Assembly: GCA_030440445.1 (NCBI GenBank)
Contig: CP098528.1
Location: 3,162,001 to 3,226,000 of the forward strand
Direction: 5' to 3'
DNA: 64,000 nucleotides
From: Halomonas sp. KG2
Lineage (GTDB): Bacteria > Pseudomonadota > Gammaproteobacteria > Pseudomonadales > Halomonadaceae
Position numbers and translations under genes: made by a program. Positions 46,728-55,312 of the stretch are shown piece by piece; the stretch's first letter is position 1, and the number at the start of each line of letters is the position of its first letter. The notes beneath the pieces were generated by a model, which did no database searches, had not been told where the DNA came from, and saw only the letters and a program-made list of their open reading frames with translations.

Positions 46728-48722
46728 ATGAACAACCGTTTTGAGCTGGCCAATGCCATTCGCGCCCTTTCCATGGATGCTGTTCAGAAGGCCAAATCTG
46801 GCCACCCTGGCGCGCCTATGGGCATGGCTGATATCGCCGAGGTGCTGTGGAATGACTACCTCAAGCACAACCCCGAAGATCCCAAATGGGCTGATCGCGA
46901 CCGGTTCGTGTTGTCTAATGGCCACGGCTCAATGCTGCTTTATTCGCTGCTGCACCTCAGCGGCTATGAATTAAGCCTGGAACAGCTGCAGAACTTCCGC
47001 CAGTTGCATTCGCCCACGGCTGGCCACCCGGAATTTGGCTACGCGCCAGGCATCGAAACTACCACCGGCCCGCTGGGCCAAGGGTTCGCCAACGCCGTTG
47101 GTTTTGCGATTGCTGAAAAAACGCTGGCCGCGCAGTTTAATCGCCCTGGCCACAACATTGTTGATCACCATACGTGGTGCTTCCTGGGTGACGGCTGCTT
47201 AATGGAAGGCATCTCCCATGAAGCCGCATCGCTGGCCGGTACTCAGCAGCTTGGCAAGCTGATTGCCCTGTATGACGACAACGGCATCTCTATTGATGGC
47301 GAGGTTGAAGGCTGGTTTACCGACGACACCGCTAAGCGCTTTGAAGCGTACGGCTGGCACGTGGTGCCAAACGTCGACGGCCATAAGCCGGAAGAGATCA
47401 AAGCGGCTATTGAATTAGCCAAGAGCCACGACGATAAGCCTAGCCTGATTATCTGCAAAACGATCATTGGCTTTGGCGCACCTAACAAACAGGGTAAAGA
47501 AGAGGCACACGGCGCACCTTTAGGTGACGACGAAGTGGCCCTCGCCCGTAAGCAACTCGGCTGGGAACACGCACCGTTCCATATCCCCGAGCCCGTTTAT
47601 TCTGCTTGGGATGCCCGTAACGCTGGCAAAACCCGCCAGCAGGAGTGGGATGCCCGCTTCGCCCGTTATGCCCAAGCATTCCCAGCCGAAGCCAAAGAGT
47701 TTGAGCGCCGCATGAAGGCGCAGCTACCGGCAGAACTTTCAACCGCCGCGCTCATTGAGCAGGCTCAAGAGAAAGGTGAAAGCATTGCCTCTCGCAAGGC
47801 CTCTTTTGAAGCGTTGAATGTTATCGGCCCGCAAATGCCCGAGCTGCTCGGCGGTAGCGCCGATCTTGCGCCGTCTAACTTGACCTTCTGGAAGGGCGCC
47901 AAAGCTATCACCCCGGAAGACGCTAGCGGCAATTACTTGCACTACGGGGTACGTGAGTTCGGCATGGGCGCGGTGATGAATGGTATCGCCCTTCACGGTG
48001 GTTTCGTTCCGTATGGCGCGACCTTCCTGATTTTCATGGAATACATGCGTAATGCCGTGCGGATGGCCGCGCTGATGGGCCAACAAGCCATTTATGTATT
48101 TACCCATGACTCTATTGGCCTGGGCGAAGATGGACCCACCCACCAGCCGATTGAGCAGCTGACCAGCCTGCGCACAACGCCTAACCTGAACACATGGCGC
48201 CCCTGTGACGCGGTTGAAACAGCGGCTTCCTGGGATGCCGCGGTGAAACGCCACTCTGGCCCCACCGCGTTGGTGCTCTCGCGCCAGAACCTGCCTCATC
48301 AGCAGCGCACCAAGGCGCAACTAGCGGCTATTCAGCGTGGTGGTTACATTTTGAAAGACAGTGACGGCACGCCCGAGCTGATTTTGATTGCCACCGGCTC
48401 TGAAGTATCGCTTGCCATGGACGCCGCAGCAGAACTAGAGCAGCAGGGTAAAGCGGTGCGCGTGGTCTCCATGCCGTCAACCTACCGTTTTAATGGCCAG
48501 GACGCGGAATACCGTGAAAGTGTACTGCCCAAAGCAGTCACCAAACGGATTGCGATCGAAGCGGGCCATGCCGACTACTGGTACAAGTACGTTGGCCTGG
48601 ATGGTCGTGTTATCGGTATGACCACCTACGGTGAATCTGCACCTGCGGGCGAACTGTTCAAACATTTCGGCTTTACGGTCGAGAATATATTAAGCGAAGC
48701 AGAGGAAATACTAAGGAGCTAG
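46728..48722 (+). CDS. tkt: Transketolase
   Basis: 664 aa thiamine-diphosphate enzyme transferring a two-carbon ketol unit between sugar phosphates. Thiamine-diphosphate binding is shown by [18 protein letters not shown] (about 154-171), substrate and cofactor loops by [15 protein letters not shown] (about 21-35), [12 protein letters not shown] and [15 protein letters not shown] (about 461-475). Full length and intact. It is the second gene of the tal-tkt operon and is ended by a perfect 12-bp hairpin. It probably is an extra, pathway-dedicated copy, but the chromosomal copy cannot be seen from here. Confidence 0.96.
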   Translation: MNNRFELANAIRALSMDAVQKAKSGHPGAPMGMADIAEVLWNDYLKHNPEDPKWADRDRFVLSNGHGSMLLYSLLHLSGYELSLEQLQNFRQLHSPTAGHPEFGYAPGIETTTGPLGQGFANAVGFAIAEKTLAAQFNRPGHNIVDHHTWCFLGDGCLMEGISHEAASLAGTQQLGKLIALYDDNGISIDGEVEGWFTDDTAKRFEAYGWHVVPNVDGHKPEEIKAAIELAKSHDDKPSLIICKTIIGFGAPNKQGKEEAHGAPLGDDEVALARKQLGWEHAPFHIPEPVYSAWDARNAGKTRQQEWDARFARYAQAFPAEAKEFERRMKAQLPAELSTAALIEQAQEKGESIASRKASFEALNVIGPQMPELLGGSADLAPSNLTFWKGAKAITPEDASGNYLHYGVREFGMGAVMNGIALHGGFVPYGATFLIFMEYMRNAVRMAALMGQQAIYVFTHDSIGLGEDGPTHQPIEQLTSLRTTPNLNTWRPCDAVETAASWDAAVKRHSGPTALVLSRQNLPHQQRTKAQLAAIQRGGYILKDSDGTPELILIATGSEVSLAMDAAAELEQQGKAVRVVSMPSTYRFNGQDAEYRESVLPKAVTKRIAIEAGHADYWYKYVGLDGRVIGMTTYGESAPAGELFKHFGFTVENILSEAEEILRS

Positions 48723-48750
48723 TAAGAAAGCGTTAAACAACTTTCCAATC

Positions 48751-48788
48751 TAGGGCATGGCTAGCATTGCAATAAAAGCCATGCCCTA
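48751..48788. terminator. Bidirectional hairpin between tkt and the RIO kinase gene
   Basis: TAGGGCATGGCT (48751-48762) pairs perfectly with AGCCATGCCCTA (48777-48788). It lies between two convergent genes. The loop is 14 bases and T-runs are weak. Confidence 0.6.
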
Positions 48789-48795
48789 TTAAACA

Positions 48796-49716
48796 TTAAT
48801 CTTCGTCATCATCACCGCGCATGCGCGCCTGACGATCAGCCTCTTCCTCAATGGCATCATCAATCACTTCCAATAGCTCATCGACATTAGCTATGTGACT
48901 ATCAAGTTCAAAATGGCCAGTCAGCTTACTATCAGGGTGTAGCTTGCCTGCTTCATACAAGGCCCACATTTCTTTACCGTAGTGGGTAGTCAGTAGCTCG
49001 GGGGCAAAACGACCGAAGTAGGCGCGCATATTATCAACATCGCGCTCTAGCATTGCCGCCGCGCTGTTGTTACCCGCCGCATCCACCGCCTGGGGCAAAT
49101 CGATAATCACCGGCCCTTCTGCATCAACCAACACGTTGAATTCAGACAAGTCGCCATGGATCAAACCTGCGCACAGCATTCGCACTACGTCTTGAATCAC
49201 TTTGGCGTGATAGCGCAGCGCTTGTTCCTCGGTTAGAGTCACTTCATCCAAACGTGGCGCTACGTTCCCCTCGGCATCACTGATCATTTCCATGAGCAGT
49301 ACGCCATCAACAAAACCATGTGGCTCAGGCACACGTACATCAGCGGCAGCAAGACGATATAGCGCATCGACTTCCGCATTCAGCCACGCCTGCTCCTGCT
49401 CTTTTTGACCGTAGCGAGTCTTTTTGGCCATGGCGCGCGAACGACGACTATTGCGCTCCTTGCGCCCTTCCTGGTATTGCACGGCCTGTTTAAAGCTACG
49501 CTGCTTAGCTTCTTTAAAGACCTTGGCGCAACGTACTTCTTCACCGCAGCGCACGACATACACCTGTGCCTCTTTACCACTCATTAACTGCACCAGCACC
49601 TCGTCGACCATTCCATCATCGACCAGGGGCTGTAATCGCTTAGGGAGACTCTGATTAAGTCTCAAAATCAGCGATAATACGGCCATCGTCAACCGCATAG
49701 GATTCGTTGCCACCAT
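48796..49716 (-). CDS. RIO1-type protein serine kinase with N-terminus replaced by IS5-family DNA
   Basis: Kinase of the PA4780/RIO type. The body is intact: GKEAQVYVV with a lysine-bearing CAKVFKE, catalytic loop LIHGDLSEFNVLV and metal loop IIDLPQAVD. The reading frame now begins inside an insertion sequence: in-frame ATGs at 49716, 49698 and 49686 feed through the left inverted repeat into the P-K of the kinase (306 aa if 49716 is used). Joining the sequence across the element instead gives MKIPKRLQPLVDDG, 285 aa, which matches the family start (MKTPKR in Pseudomonas, from memory). So the first four codons (50822 leftwards) are separated from the rest by 1165 bp. Native promoter control is lost; expression may come from the element. 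Confidence 0.85.
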   Translation of the reverse strand: MVATNPMRLTMAVLSLILRLNQSLPKRLQPLVDDGMVDEVLVQLMSGKEAQVYVVRCGEEVRCAKVFKEAKQRSFKQAVQYQEGRKERNSRRSRAMAKKTRYGQKEQEQAWLNAEVDALYRLAAADVRVPEPHGFVDGVLLMEMISDAEGNVAPRLDEVTLTEEQALRYHAKVIQDVVRMLCAGLIHGDLSEFNVLVDAEGPVIIDLPQAVDAAGNNSAAAMLERDVDNMRAYFGRFAPELLTTHYGKEMWALYEAGKLHPDSKLTGHFELDSHIANVDELLEVIDDAIEEEADRQARMRGDDDED

Positions 49717-50808
49717 GGATCAGATCACCTTCTCCGAAGCCGAGTACCAGACCAAAAAGCGCAAGACTCGCCGCGAGATCTTTCTGGAGCGGATGGACAA
49801 ACTGATTCCGTGGAAGCAGTTGGAGAAGAAGGTCGCTCGTTATTATCCCAAGGGCCAGACTGGCAGGCCACCGTATCCCCTGCCGACCATGCTGCGAGTC
49901 CACTGCATGCAGTTGTTCTATAACCTCAGCGACCCGGCCATGGAAGATGCCCTGTACGAGATTGAATCCATGCGGCACTTCGCCGGCCTGAAGTTGGATC
50001 GCTTACCGGATGAAACCACCATTCTCAAGTTCCGTCATTTCCTTGAACGCCATGGCCTCGGCAAGGTGTTGTTCAAAGAAGTGAACAAACACTTGGAGAA
50101 GAACGGTCTGATGCTGCGCGAAGGTAGCATTGTGGATGCTTCCATCATTTCTGCTCCAAGCTCCACGAAGAACGAGAGCGGCAAGCGTGACCCAGAGATG
50201 CACCAGACCCGAAAAGGCAATCAATGGTACTTCGGCATGAAGATGCACATCGGCGTCGATGACACGCTCGGCCTGATCCACAGCATCGATACCACGGCAG
50301 CCAACATCCACGACATTGTGCCCGCCGGTAACCTTTTTCATGGTGACGAGCAGCGCGTGTTCGGTGATGCTGGTTATCTTGGGATTCAAAAGCGCGATGA
50401 GCATAAAAATCGTAAAAACGTATCCTGGTTCATTGCTAAACGTCCTGGCTCTCGCAAGAAAATGGATGACCGTCAGTTGAAAGCTGAAAAGCTCAAAGCC
50501 AGTGCTCGGGCCAAAGTGGAACACCCATTCCGCTACATCAAACAGGTCTTTGGCTACAGCAAAGTCCGCTATCGCGGCCTGGCCAAAAACAGTACCCGGT
50601 TGCACTTGCTAGCAGCATTCACCAATTTACTGATCGGTGAAAAATACTTGCTGGCGTAGGGCCAGTGCGCCCGAATTCCGCCAAAACGGCGGGAAACGGG
50701 CAAAAAACGAACAAAAAAGGGAAAAATTACGCCGAAATCGAGTTTGAACGGCTTTTTTTCGAATTGAAAAGCGATTCAGCGACAAATCAGGCGTTAATCA
50801 GACCCTCC
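49644..50808 (+). mobile_element. IS5-family insertion sequence, 1165 bp
   Basis: Ends GGAGACTCTGATTAA (left) and the complement of TTAATCAGACCCTCC (right), a 15-bp imperfect inverted repeat with 2 mismatches. It is flanked by a direct repeat TTAG at 49640-49643 and 50809-50812, which fits the YTAR target of IS5. It contains one intact transposase. It lies in the opposite orientation to, and within codon 4-5 of, the RIO kinase gene. Confidence 0.95.
49715..50659 (+). CDS. IS5-family transposase (DDE)
   Basis: 314 aa, full length for the IS5 subgroup. The DDE triad is visible: D141 in GSIVDASIISAPSST, D218 in VFGDAGYLGI and E269 in RAKVEHPFRYIKQ. PTMLRVHCMQLFYNLSDPAMEDALYEI (about 58-84) is the N-terminal signature shared with E. 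coli IS5. No frameshift or stop, so it may be active. Its start codon overlaps, on the other strand, the ATG that opens the chimeric RIO kinase frame. Confidence 0.95.
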   Translation: MDQITFSEAEYQTKKRKTRREIFLERMDKLIPWKQLEKKVARYYPKGQTGRPPYPLPTMLRVHCMQLFYNLSDPAMEDALYEIESMRHFAGLKLDRLPDETTILKFRHFLERHGLGKVLFKEVNKHLEKNGLMLREGSIVDASIISAPSSTKNESGKRDPEMHQTRKGNQWYFGMKMHIGVDDTLGLIHSIDTTAANIHDIVPAGNLFHGDEQRVFGDAGYLGIQKRDEHKNRKNVSWFIAKRPGSRKKMDDRQLKAEKLKASARAKVEHPFRYIKQVFGYSKVRYRGLAKNSTRLHLLAAFTNLLIGEKYLLA

Positions 50809-50822
50809 TTAGGGATTTTCAT
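50809..50822 (-). pseudogene. Displaced 5-prime end of the RIO kinase gene
   Basis: On the minus strand ATGAAAATCC plus the TTAG duplication encodes M-K-I-P, the native first residues. The rest of the gene is at 48796-49643, across the IS5-family element. AGGAG lies about 15 bases upstream of the ATG. Confidence 0.85.
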
Positions 50823-50872
50823 GGTTAGCTGCGTCGGCTCCTCTTTACTATCTGTGCACAATCATTAATCGA

Positions 50873-52270
50873 TCAATAGCGAATACGGCGGACGCGGAAA
50901 GCGCGCCCTTTAAGTTTGTCACGTTCAAGTTTGGCCTGGGCTTTTTGAACAGCCCCATGCTCCACTGCCACATAGGCACTGCGGGCCAGCACTTTAATTT
51001 TGCCTACCTGATCACCACGCAGGCCACCTTCGCTGGTTAGCGCCCCTAGGATATCCCCCGGGCGCAGTTTGTCTTTCTTACCACCCGCCAACTGCAGTGT
51101 TGCCATAGGCGGTTCAAAGGGCACTGAATGCTGGGGTTTGGGCAAGGGTTCGGTGGTAATCGGTTGTTCTAGCAAGCCTTCCAACCGCTCCAGCCGATAA
51201 TGCTCCTTAGGTGTGACCAGCGTACAGGCAATGCCGCTAGCCCCTGCGCGCCCGGTTCGCCCTACTCGATGCACGTGGACATCAAGCTCACGGGCAATCT
51301 GATAATTAAACACCGCATCTAACTGAGCAATATCTAAACCGCGCGCAGCAACATCCGTTGCTACTAGAATAGACGCACTTTGGTTAGCAAACAGAATTAG
51401 GCGACGATCACGATCTTTCTGCTCTAAGTCGCCGTTGAGCGCCACGGCACTAAAGCCAGCATCCACCAGTTGCTCAGCCACTGCCTGAGTTTCGCGTTTA
51501 GTGTTGCAGAACACCACGCTGGTCGCTGGCCGATAAACCAGTAGCAGCTGTTGAAGGGCCGCGAAACGCGCCTCTTCATTGGCAACGTCATAGAAGTGTT
51601 GATCAATAGTAGTGGCATCATGAACCTCGGCCACTTTGACCATCACTGGCTCACGCATAATGCCGCGGGTCATAGCAGTCAGGCCACCTGAAGCCTGATC
51701 GTCTGGGAATGTCGCACTAAACAGCAGCGTTTGGCGATCAGCTGGGGTCTCATCAATGATCGCATCAATGGTGTCTTGAAAACCCATATCGAGCATACGA
51801 TCGGCTTCATCAAGTACCAAGGTGGTAAGCGACCCCAGTGTCAACGAGCCTTTGCGCAAATGCTCGTCGATACGTCCCGGCGTGCCCACGACAATATGCG
51901 CACCATGCTCCAAGGAGCCTAGCTGCGGCCCAAACGGCGCTCCGCCGCACAGAGTAAGTACTTTAACGTTGGGCAACCCACGCGCTAAACGACGTAGCTC
52001 TTCGGCCACCTGGTCGGCGAGCTCTCGGGTGGGGCACAGCACAAGGCCCTGTACAGCAAATGCTTCTACGCGTAACTCAGCCAGCAGTGCCAAGCCAAAG
52101 GCAGCGGTTTTCCCCGACCCCGTTTTGGCCTGAGCCAACACATCACGCCCCGCCAACATCGGTGGCAGGCTTTGCGCCTGCACAGGCGTCATTGCGTGAT
52201 AGCCAAGGGAATCTAAGTTGCTTAAAAGCGCAGGAGAGAGCGCAAGCGATGCAAAAGAAGTGTCAGACAC
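50873..52270 (-). CDS. dbpA: ATP-dependent RNA helicase DbpA
   Basis: 465 aa DEAD-box helicase. The Q motif is near 27-33 (MTPVQAQ), Walker A AKTGSGKT at 48-55, DEAD in LVLDEADRML (about 152-161), SAT (about 184), and HRVGRTGR. The C-terminal RNA-binding domain (about 390-465, KDKLRPGDILGALTSEGGLRGDQVGKIKV) identifies DbpA, which binds 23S rRNA helix 92 and assists large-subunit assembly. Monocistronic and co-directional with the kinase, whose native start is about 50 bases downstream of its stop. Confidence 0.95.
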   Translation of the reverse strand: MSDTSFASLALSPALLSNLDSLGYHAMTPVQAQSLPPMLAGRDVLAQAKTGSGKTAAFGLALLAELRVEAFAVQGLVLCPTRELADQVAEELRRLARGLPNVKVLTLCGGAPFGPQLGSLEHGAHIVVGTPGRIDEHLRKGSLTLGSLTTLVLDEADRMLDMGFQDTIDAIIDETPADRQTLLFSATFPDDQASGGLTAMTRGIMREPVMVKVAEVHDATTIDQHFYDVANEEARFAALQQLLLVYRPATSVVFCNTKRETQAVAEQLVDAGFSAVALNGDLEQKDRDRRLILFANQSASILVATDVAARGLDIAQLDAVFNYQIARELDVHVHRVGRTGRAGASGIACTLVTPKEHYRLERLEGLLEQPITTEPLPKPQHSVPFEPPMATLQLAGGKKDKLRPGDILGALTSEGGLRGDQVGKIKVLARSAYVAVEHGAVQKAQAKLERDKLKGRAFRVRRIRY

Positions 52271-52379
52271 AAAATTATCCTGAAGGGGCTATATTGCCCA
52301 GCAAACCTATAATGTGAAGCACCATACCAGAAAGCGCCAACCTATGCCTTGGCAAGGATAGGCGAACGGTACAACATGG

Positions 52380-52420
52380 GTGGTTGCTAGCCCCATAGAT
52401 GAGTGGTTGCTAGTCCCATA
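52380..52420. repeat. Two-copy direct repeat, 18 bp
   Basis: GTGGTTGCTAGCCCCATA (52380-52397) and GTGGTTGCTAGTCCCATA (52403-52420), one mismatch, period 23. Located between dbpA and ybaK. Role unknown. Confidence 0.7.
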
Positions 52421-52436
52421 AATAGTAGATCAGAGA

Positions 52437-52913
52437 TTAGGAAAGAGTCGTTGCTAGCGCCGCAAAACGCCCCTGGCATAACGCTACTAAGTCGTTCGGA
52501 GCAAGCTCAATCTCCAGCCCACGTCGCCCCGCACTTACATACAGTGTCGAAAATGTCTGCGCCGAGTCGTCGATAAACGTAGGCAGACGCTTTTTCTGGC
52601 CCAGCGGGCTAACACCACCAAGCACATAACCCGTGGTCCGCTCCACGTCACCTGGCGCCGCCATTGACGCTTTTTTCGCCCCTGCCGCTTTAGCAATTTG
52701 CTTTAATCCCAGTTGGCTGGTGACCGGTACAATACCAACTGCCAACTGCTTACCATCCAGGATAACTACCAAGGTTTTAAACACTTGCTGAGCGGCAACA
52801 CCCAGTTTTTCAGCTGCCTCCAGCCCGTAAGATTGCGCAGCAGCATCGTGTTGATACTCATGGATCTGAAACGCAATTCCCGCGTGTTTCGCGCTATTAA
52901 TCGCCGGTGTCAT
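52437..52913 (-). CDS. ybaK: Cys-tRNA(Pro)/Cys-tRNA(Cys) deacylase YbaK
   Basis: 158 aa YbaK/ProX-type editing domain that hydrolyses misacylated Cys-tRNA(Pro) in trans. It begins MTPAINSAKHAGIAFQIHEY; VFKTLVVILDGKQLAVGIVPV (about 44-64, K46 equivalent of the essential lysine), TGYVLGGVSPLGQKKRLPTFID (about 94-115) and GRRGLEIELAPNDLV are conserved. Full length. Divergent from the DUF3008 gene. Confidence 0.92.
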   Translation of the reverse strand: MTPAINSAKHAGIAFQIHEYQHDAAAQSYGLEAAEKLGVAAQQVFKTLVVILDGKQLAVGIVPVTSQLGLKQIAKAAGAKKASMAAPGDVERTTGYVLGGVSPLGQKKRLPTFIDDSAQTFSTLYVSAGRRGLEIELAPNDLVALCQGRFAALATTLS

Positions 52914-53020
52914 GGAATTCTCTTAAGTTAACATCGTCAGCTCGTCTGGAAAGGACACTTCTCTCTGCTAAGCTTAATATCGTGATTGGTTTAAGGAAGT
53001 CAACTGACAGGAGTCGACCT

Positions 53021-53209
53021 ATGAAAGCAACTTCCAAAGCGCAGCAGAAAGCCGCGGGAGCGGCGCTTTCTGCCAAGCGTGGTGAAACAAAGCCTAGTGA
53101 ACTTTATGACTCCTCCAAAGACATGTATGACTCAATGAGCGAAGAGGAACTTGAAGAGATGGCAAGCACCCAGCGCAAAGGTAAGCCTCAAAAGAGAGCA
53201 AACGACTAA
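53021..53209 (+). CDS. DUF3008 family small protein
   Basis: 62 aa, starting at 53021 with CAGGAG 8 bases upstream. It reads MKATSKAQQKAAGAALSAKR, then SSKDMYDSMSEEELEEMAST and a basic KGKPQKR tail. Members are small charged proteins of unknown function, common in proteobacteria. Monocistronic. Confidence 0.85.
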   Translation: MKATSKAQQKAAGAALSAKRGETKPSELYDSSKDMYDSMSEEELEEMASTQRKGKPQKRAND

Positions 53210-53275
53210 ACGCCTATCGGCAACGGCTCAGGTTGAGGCAGCGCTGTCACTGCTGCCTATTCTGCTGCTAATAAA

Positions 53276-54139
53276 TTAAGTTACTAATGTAATGCTGGTC
53301 ACTGCACGCAGATTACGCTGTTTGCAGTGCTGTTCTACACTTTCAACAATCTCCTCCGCATCATTGATTTGTTGCATATCCAGTTGAATATCAACCATTA
53401 AGAAGCTACCAACCTGAGCTAAACGTACGTCGTCATTGGCAATATCGAAGTCTGCCACCTCTTGTACTACGTCCTGGCGAACGCTACCCAACGGCTCGCC
53501 AAACATCAATTCGCGCAGCGCGCCACGCATCATGCGAATAGGCATCGGCAAGAAGTATCCGGCGATAATCAGCACCATCACAGGATCGGCAAAACGCGCC
53601 AGATGAGCCCAAGGGGTCAGCGTTAACCCCCATGTGAGCGCAAAGCCCAGCATCACAGCGGCACTCAGCCATGTGTCCATTTGCCACTGACGCAGCTCGG
53701 CAGCCAGCAGTGAAGAGCGCGCAATTCGAGCATAACGGCTCAACCACCACCAAGTAAGTAAACAGCCTGCCACATTCACCACGCCAAACATCAACGCAAG
53801 ATCTAACGTTACCAGCCGCCCGCCTTGCGCAAGACTCCACACAGCAGACACCATTGAGAACAGGCACACTAACGCGATCACTACGCCTTTAAGCAGCACA
53901 GCCAACGGCTCTACGGTCAGCCGCCCAAAGGGGTAATGATTATCTGCCGGTTTGCGCGCCTGCTTTAACGCAAACAACGACAGCGACGCCAGCACTAAAC
54001 TTAATAGCGAATAGCCACTATCGAATAAAATAGTAATTGATCCACTGGCAAGCCCGAGTGCAAGGCCGGTAAAGGCAAACAGGCTGGCAGAGACAGCAGA
54101 AAATCTGAGCGCACGGCGCTCGGCGACAAAGGGGGTCAC
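53276..54139 (-). CDS. Cation diffusion facilitator (CDF) family transporter
   Basis: 287 aa from the GTG at 54139, preceded by GGAG 8 bases upstream; a TTG at 54172 would add 11 residues. Hydrophobic helices cover about 15-200. The first metal site has the pattern LFDSGYSLLSLVLASLSL (about 39-56) and the fifth helix has QMDTWLSAAVMLG (about 153-165), replacing the usual HxxxD with DxxxS/D, so the metal selectivity is uncertain. HYPFGRLTVEPLAVLLKG is the CDF cytosolic loop. A ferredoxin-like C-terminal domain follows. Divergent from a LysR gene. Confidence 0.85.
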   Translation of the reverse strand: MTPFVAERRALRFSAVSASLFAFTGLALGLASGSITILFDSGYSLLSLVLASLSLFALKQARKPADNHYPFGRLTVEPLAVLLKGVVIALVCLFSMVSAVWSLAQGGRLVTLDLALMFGVVNVAGCLLTWWWLSRYARIARSSLLAAELRQWQMDTWLSAAVMLGFALTWGLTLTPWAHLARFADPVMVLIIAGYFLPMPIRMMRGALRELMFGEPLGSVRQDVVQEVADFDIANDDVRLAQVGSFLMVDIQLDMQQINDAEEIVESVEQHCKQRNLRAVTSITLVT

Positions 54140-54246
54140 GCGAAATACTCCAGTAAAGTATGTTAAACCCAACGCATCGTAGTGAGTACACTAACGTTTC
54201 ACCAATCGCTCAGCGCCAACTTTCTTGGCTCTCAATGGAGTAACCC

Positions 54247-55116
54247 ATGCGCGCAGAACAAGTGCAGGCGTTTATTGACGTTACTGAACATGGCTCCTTT
54301 GCGGCGGCCGCGCGACACACAGGGATAAAGCGCAGCACGCTAAGCGCCACAGTGAATGCCTTGGAAGATAGTCTTGGGGTCGTGCTGTTCGAGCGCTCAG
54401 GCAATAGCCTACAGCTCACTGCGGTAGGTGAAAGCGTGCTGCCGGACTGCTACCGACTGCTGACAAGTGCCAGCCGAATCAAAAAACACTGCCAACAGCA
54501 CCTGCAAGGCGTAGAAAGCCAGCTGTGCATTGCCAGGGATGATGCGTTGCCCGAAGCATTTTGGCGACAAGTCATGCACGATTTAAAGCAGCGCTATCCG
54601 CTTACGGCCATCTCGGTATATTTATTGCCTCCTCAAGAGCACCCACAGTTCGTCCTTCGCCAAACCGTTGATATCGCCTTTGGGTTGTATACCGCTGAAG
54701 GTGCCGACGTAAATGCCAGTAATCTTGCACCGGTGAGCATGTGCCTAGTAGCGGCAACGTCGCACCCGCTAAGCCGCTTGCCCAGCGTTACCCGCGATGA
54801 TCTCGCCCAATATACCCAGGTGTGCTTAACCTATGAGCAGGGCGATAAGCTAGTCAGTGAGGCACTTTTTTCGACAAATTACCTCGGGCTGACCATGTTC
54901 GAGGTCATTCGCGATGCCGCTATCAATGGCACTGGCTGGGCACTACTACCCTACCCATTGGTGAAAGAAGCCATAGAAAGCCATCAGCTTTGCGCGTTAA
55001 ATCATGATCTCGCCCTGGACAGCCACTATTATCGCTACGTAGAGGGTGAAAGCCTGGGCGTAGTCGCCACCGCGCTGCTAACGAAGGTGTCACGCTTTTT
55101 AGGCACTACCCGTTGA
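54247..55116 (+). CDS. LysR-family transcriptional regulator
   Basis: 289 aa. HTH at about 3-60 with VTEHGSFAAAARHTGIKRSTLSATV and LGVVLFERSGNSLQLT; effector domain from about 90 (ESQLCIARDD). GGAGTAACCC precedes the ATG. Divergent from the CDF transporter gene with about 110 bases between, so the CDF gene may be its target. Ligand unknown. Confidence 0.88.
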   Translation: MRAEQVQAFIDVTEHGSFAAAARHTGIKRSTLSATVNALEDSLGVVLFERSGNSLQLTAVGESVLPDCYRLLTSASRIKKHCQQHLQGVESQLCIARDDALPEAFWRQVMHDLKQRYPLTAISVYLLPPQEHPQFVLRQTVDIAFGLYTAEGADVNASNLAPVSMCLVAATSHPLSRLPSVTRDDLAQYTQVCLTYEQGDKLVSEALFSTNYLGLTMFEVIRDAAINGTGWALLPYPLVKEAIESHQLCALNHDLALDSHYYRYVEGESLGVVATALLTKVSRFLGTTR

Positions 55117-55312
55117 TGCTTTGTAATAGCGTTGAAATAGAGCATTGGAAAAAATTGCTTATGCCTTCCACTCTATTAAGGAACTTGTAAAAAAGTGCTA
55201 CATAAGGAGATCAAAAGGACACGCTAGAGAACCGGCACAGGTGAGTGTCATCTAAGCGTAAAGTGCATCTGCCAGTGTCGATGTTGCCGTCAACTAAGGA
55301 GTAGTTTCCACG

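Noticed and set aside
47739..48320. 193-codon open frame opposite the transketolase gene
   Set aside because: Antisense shadow of a strongly conserved gene; no RBS and no family match.
50003..50605. 200-codon open frame opposite the IS5-family transposase
   Set aside because: Shadow of the transposase, which has all DDE residues; no support on the minus strand.
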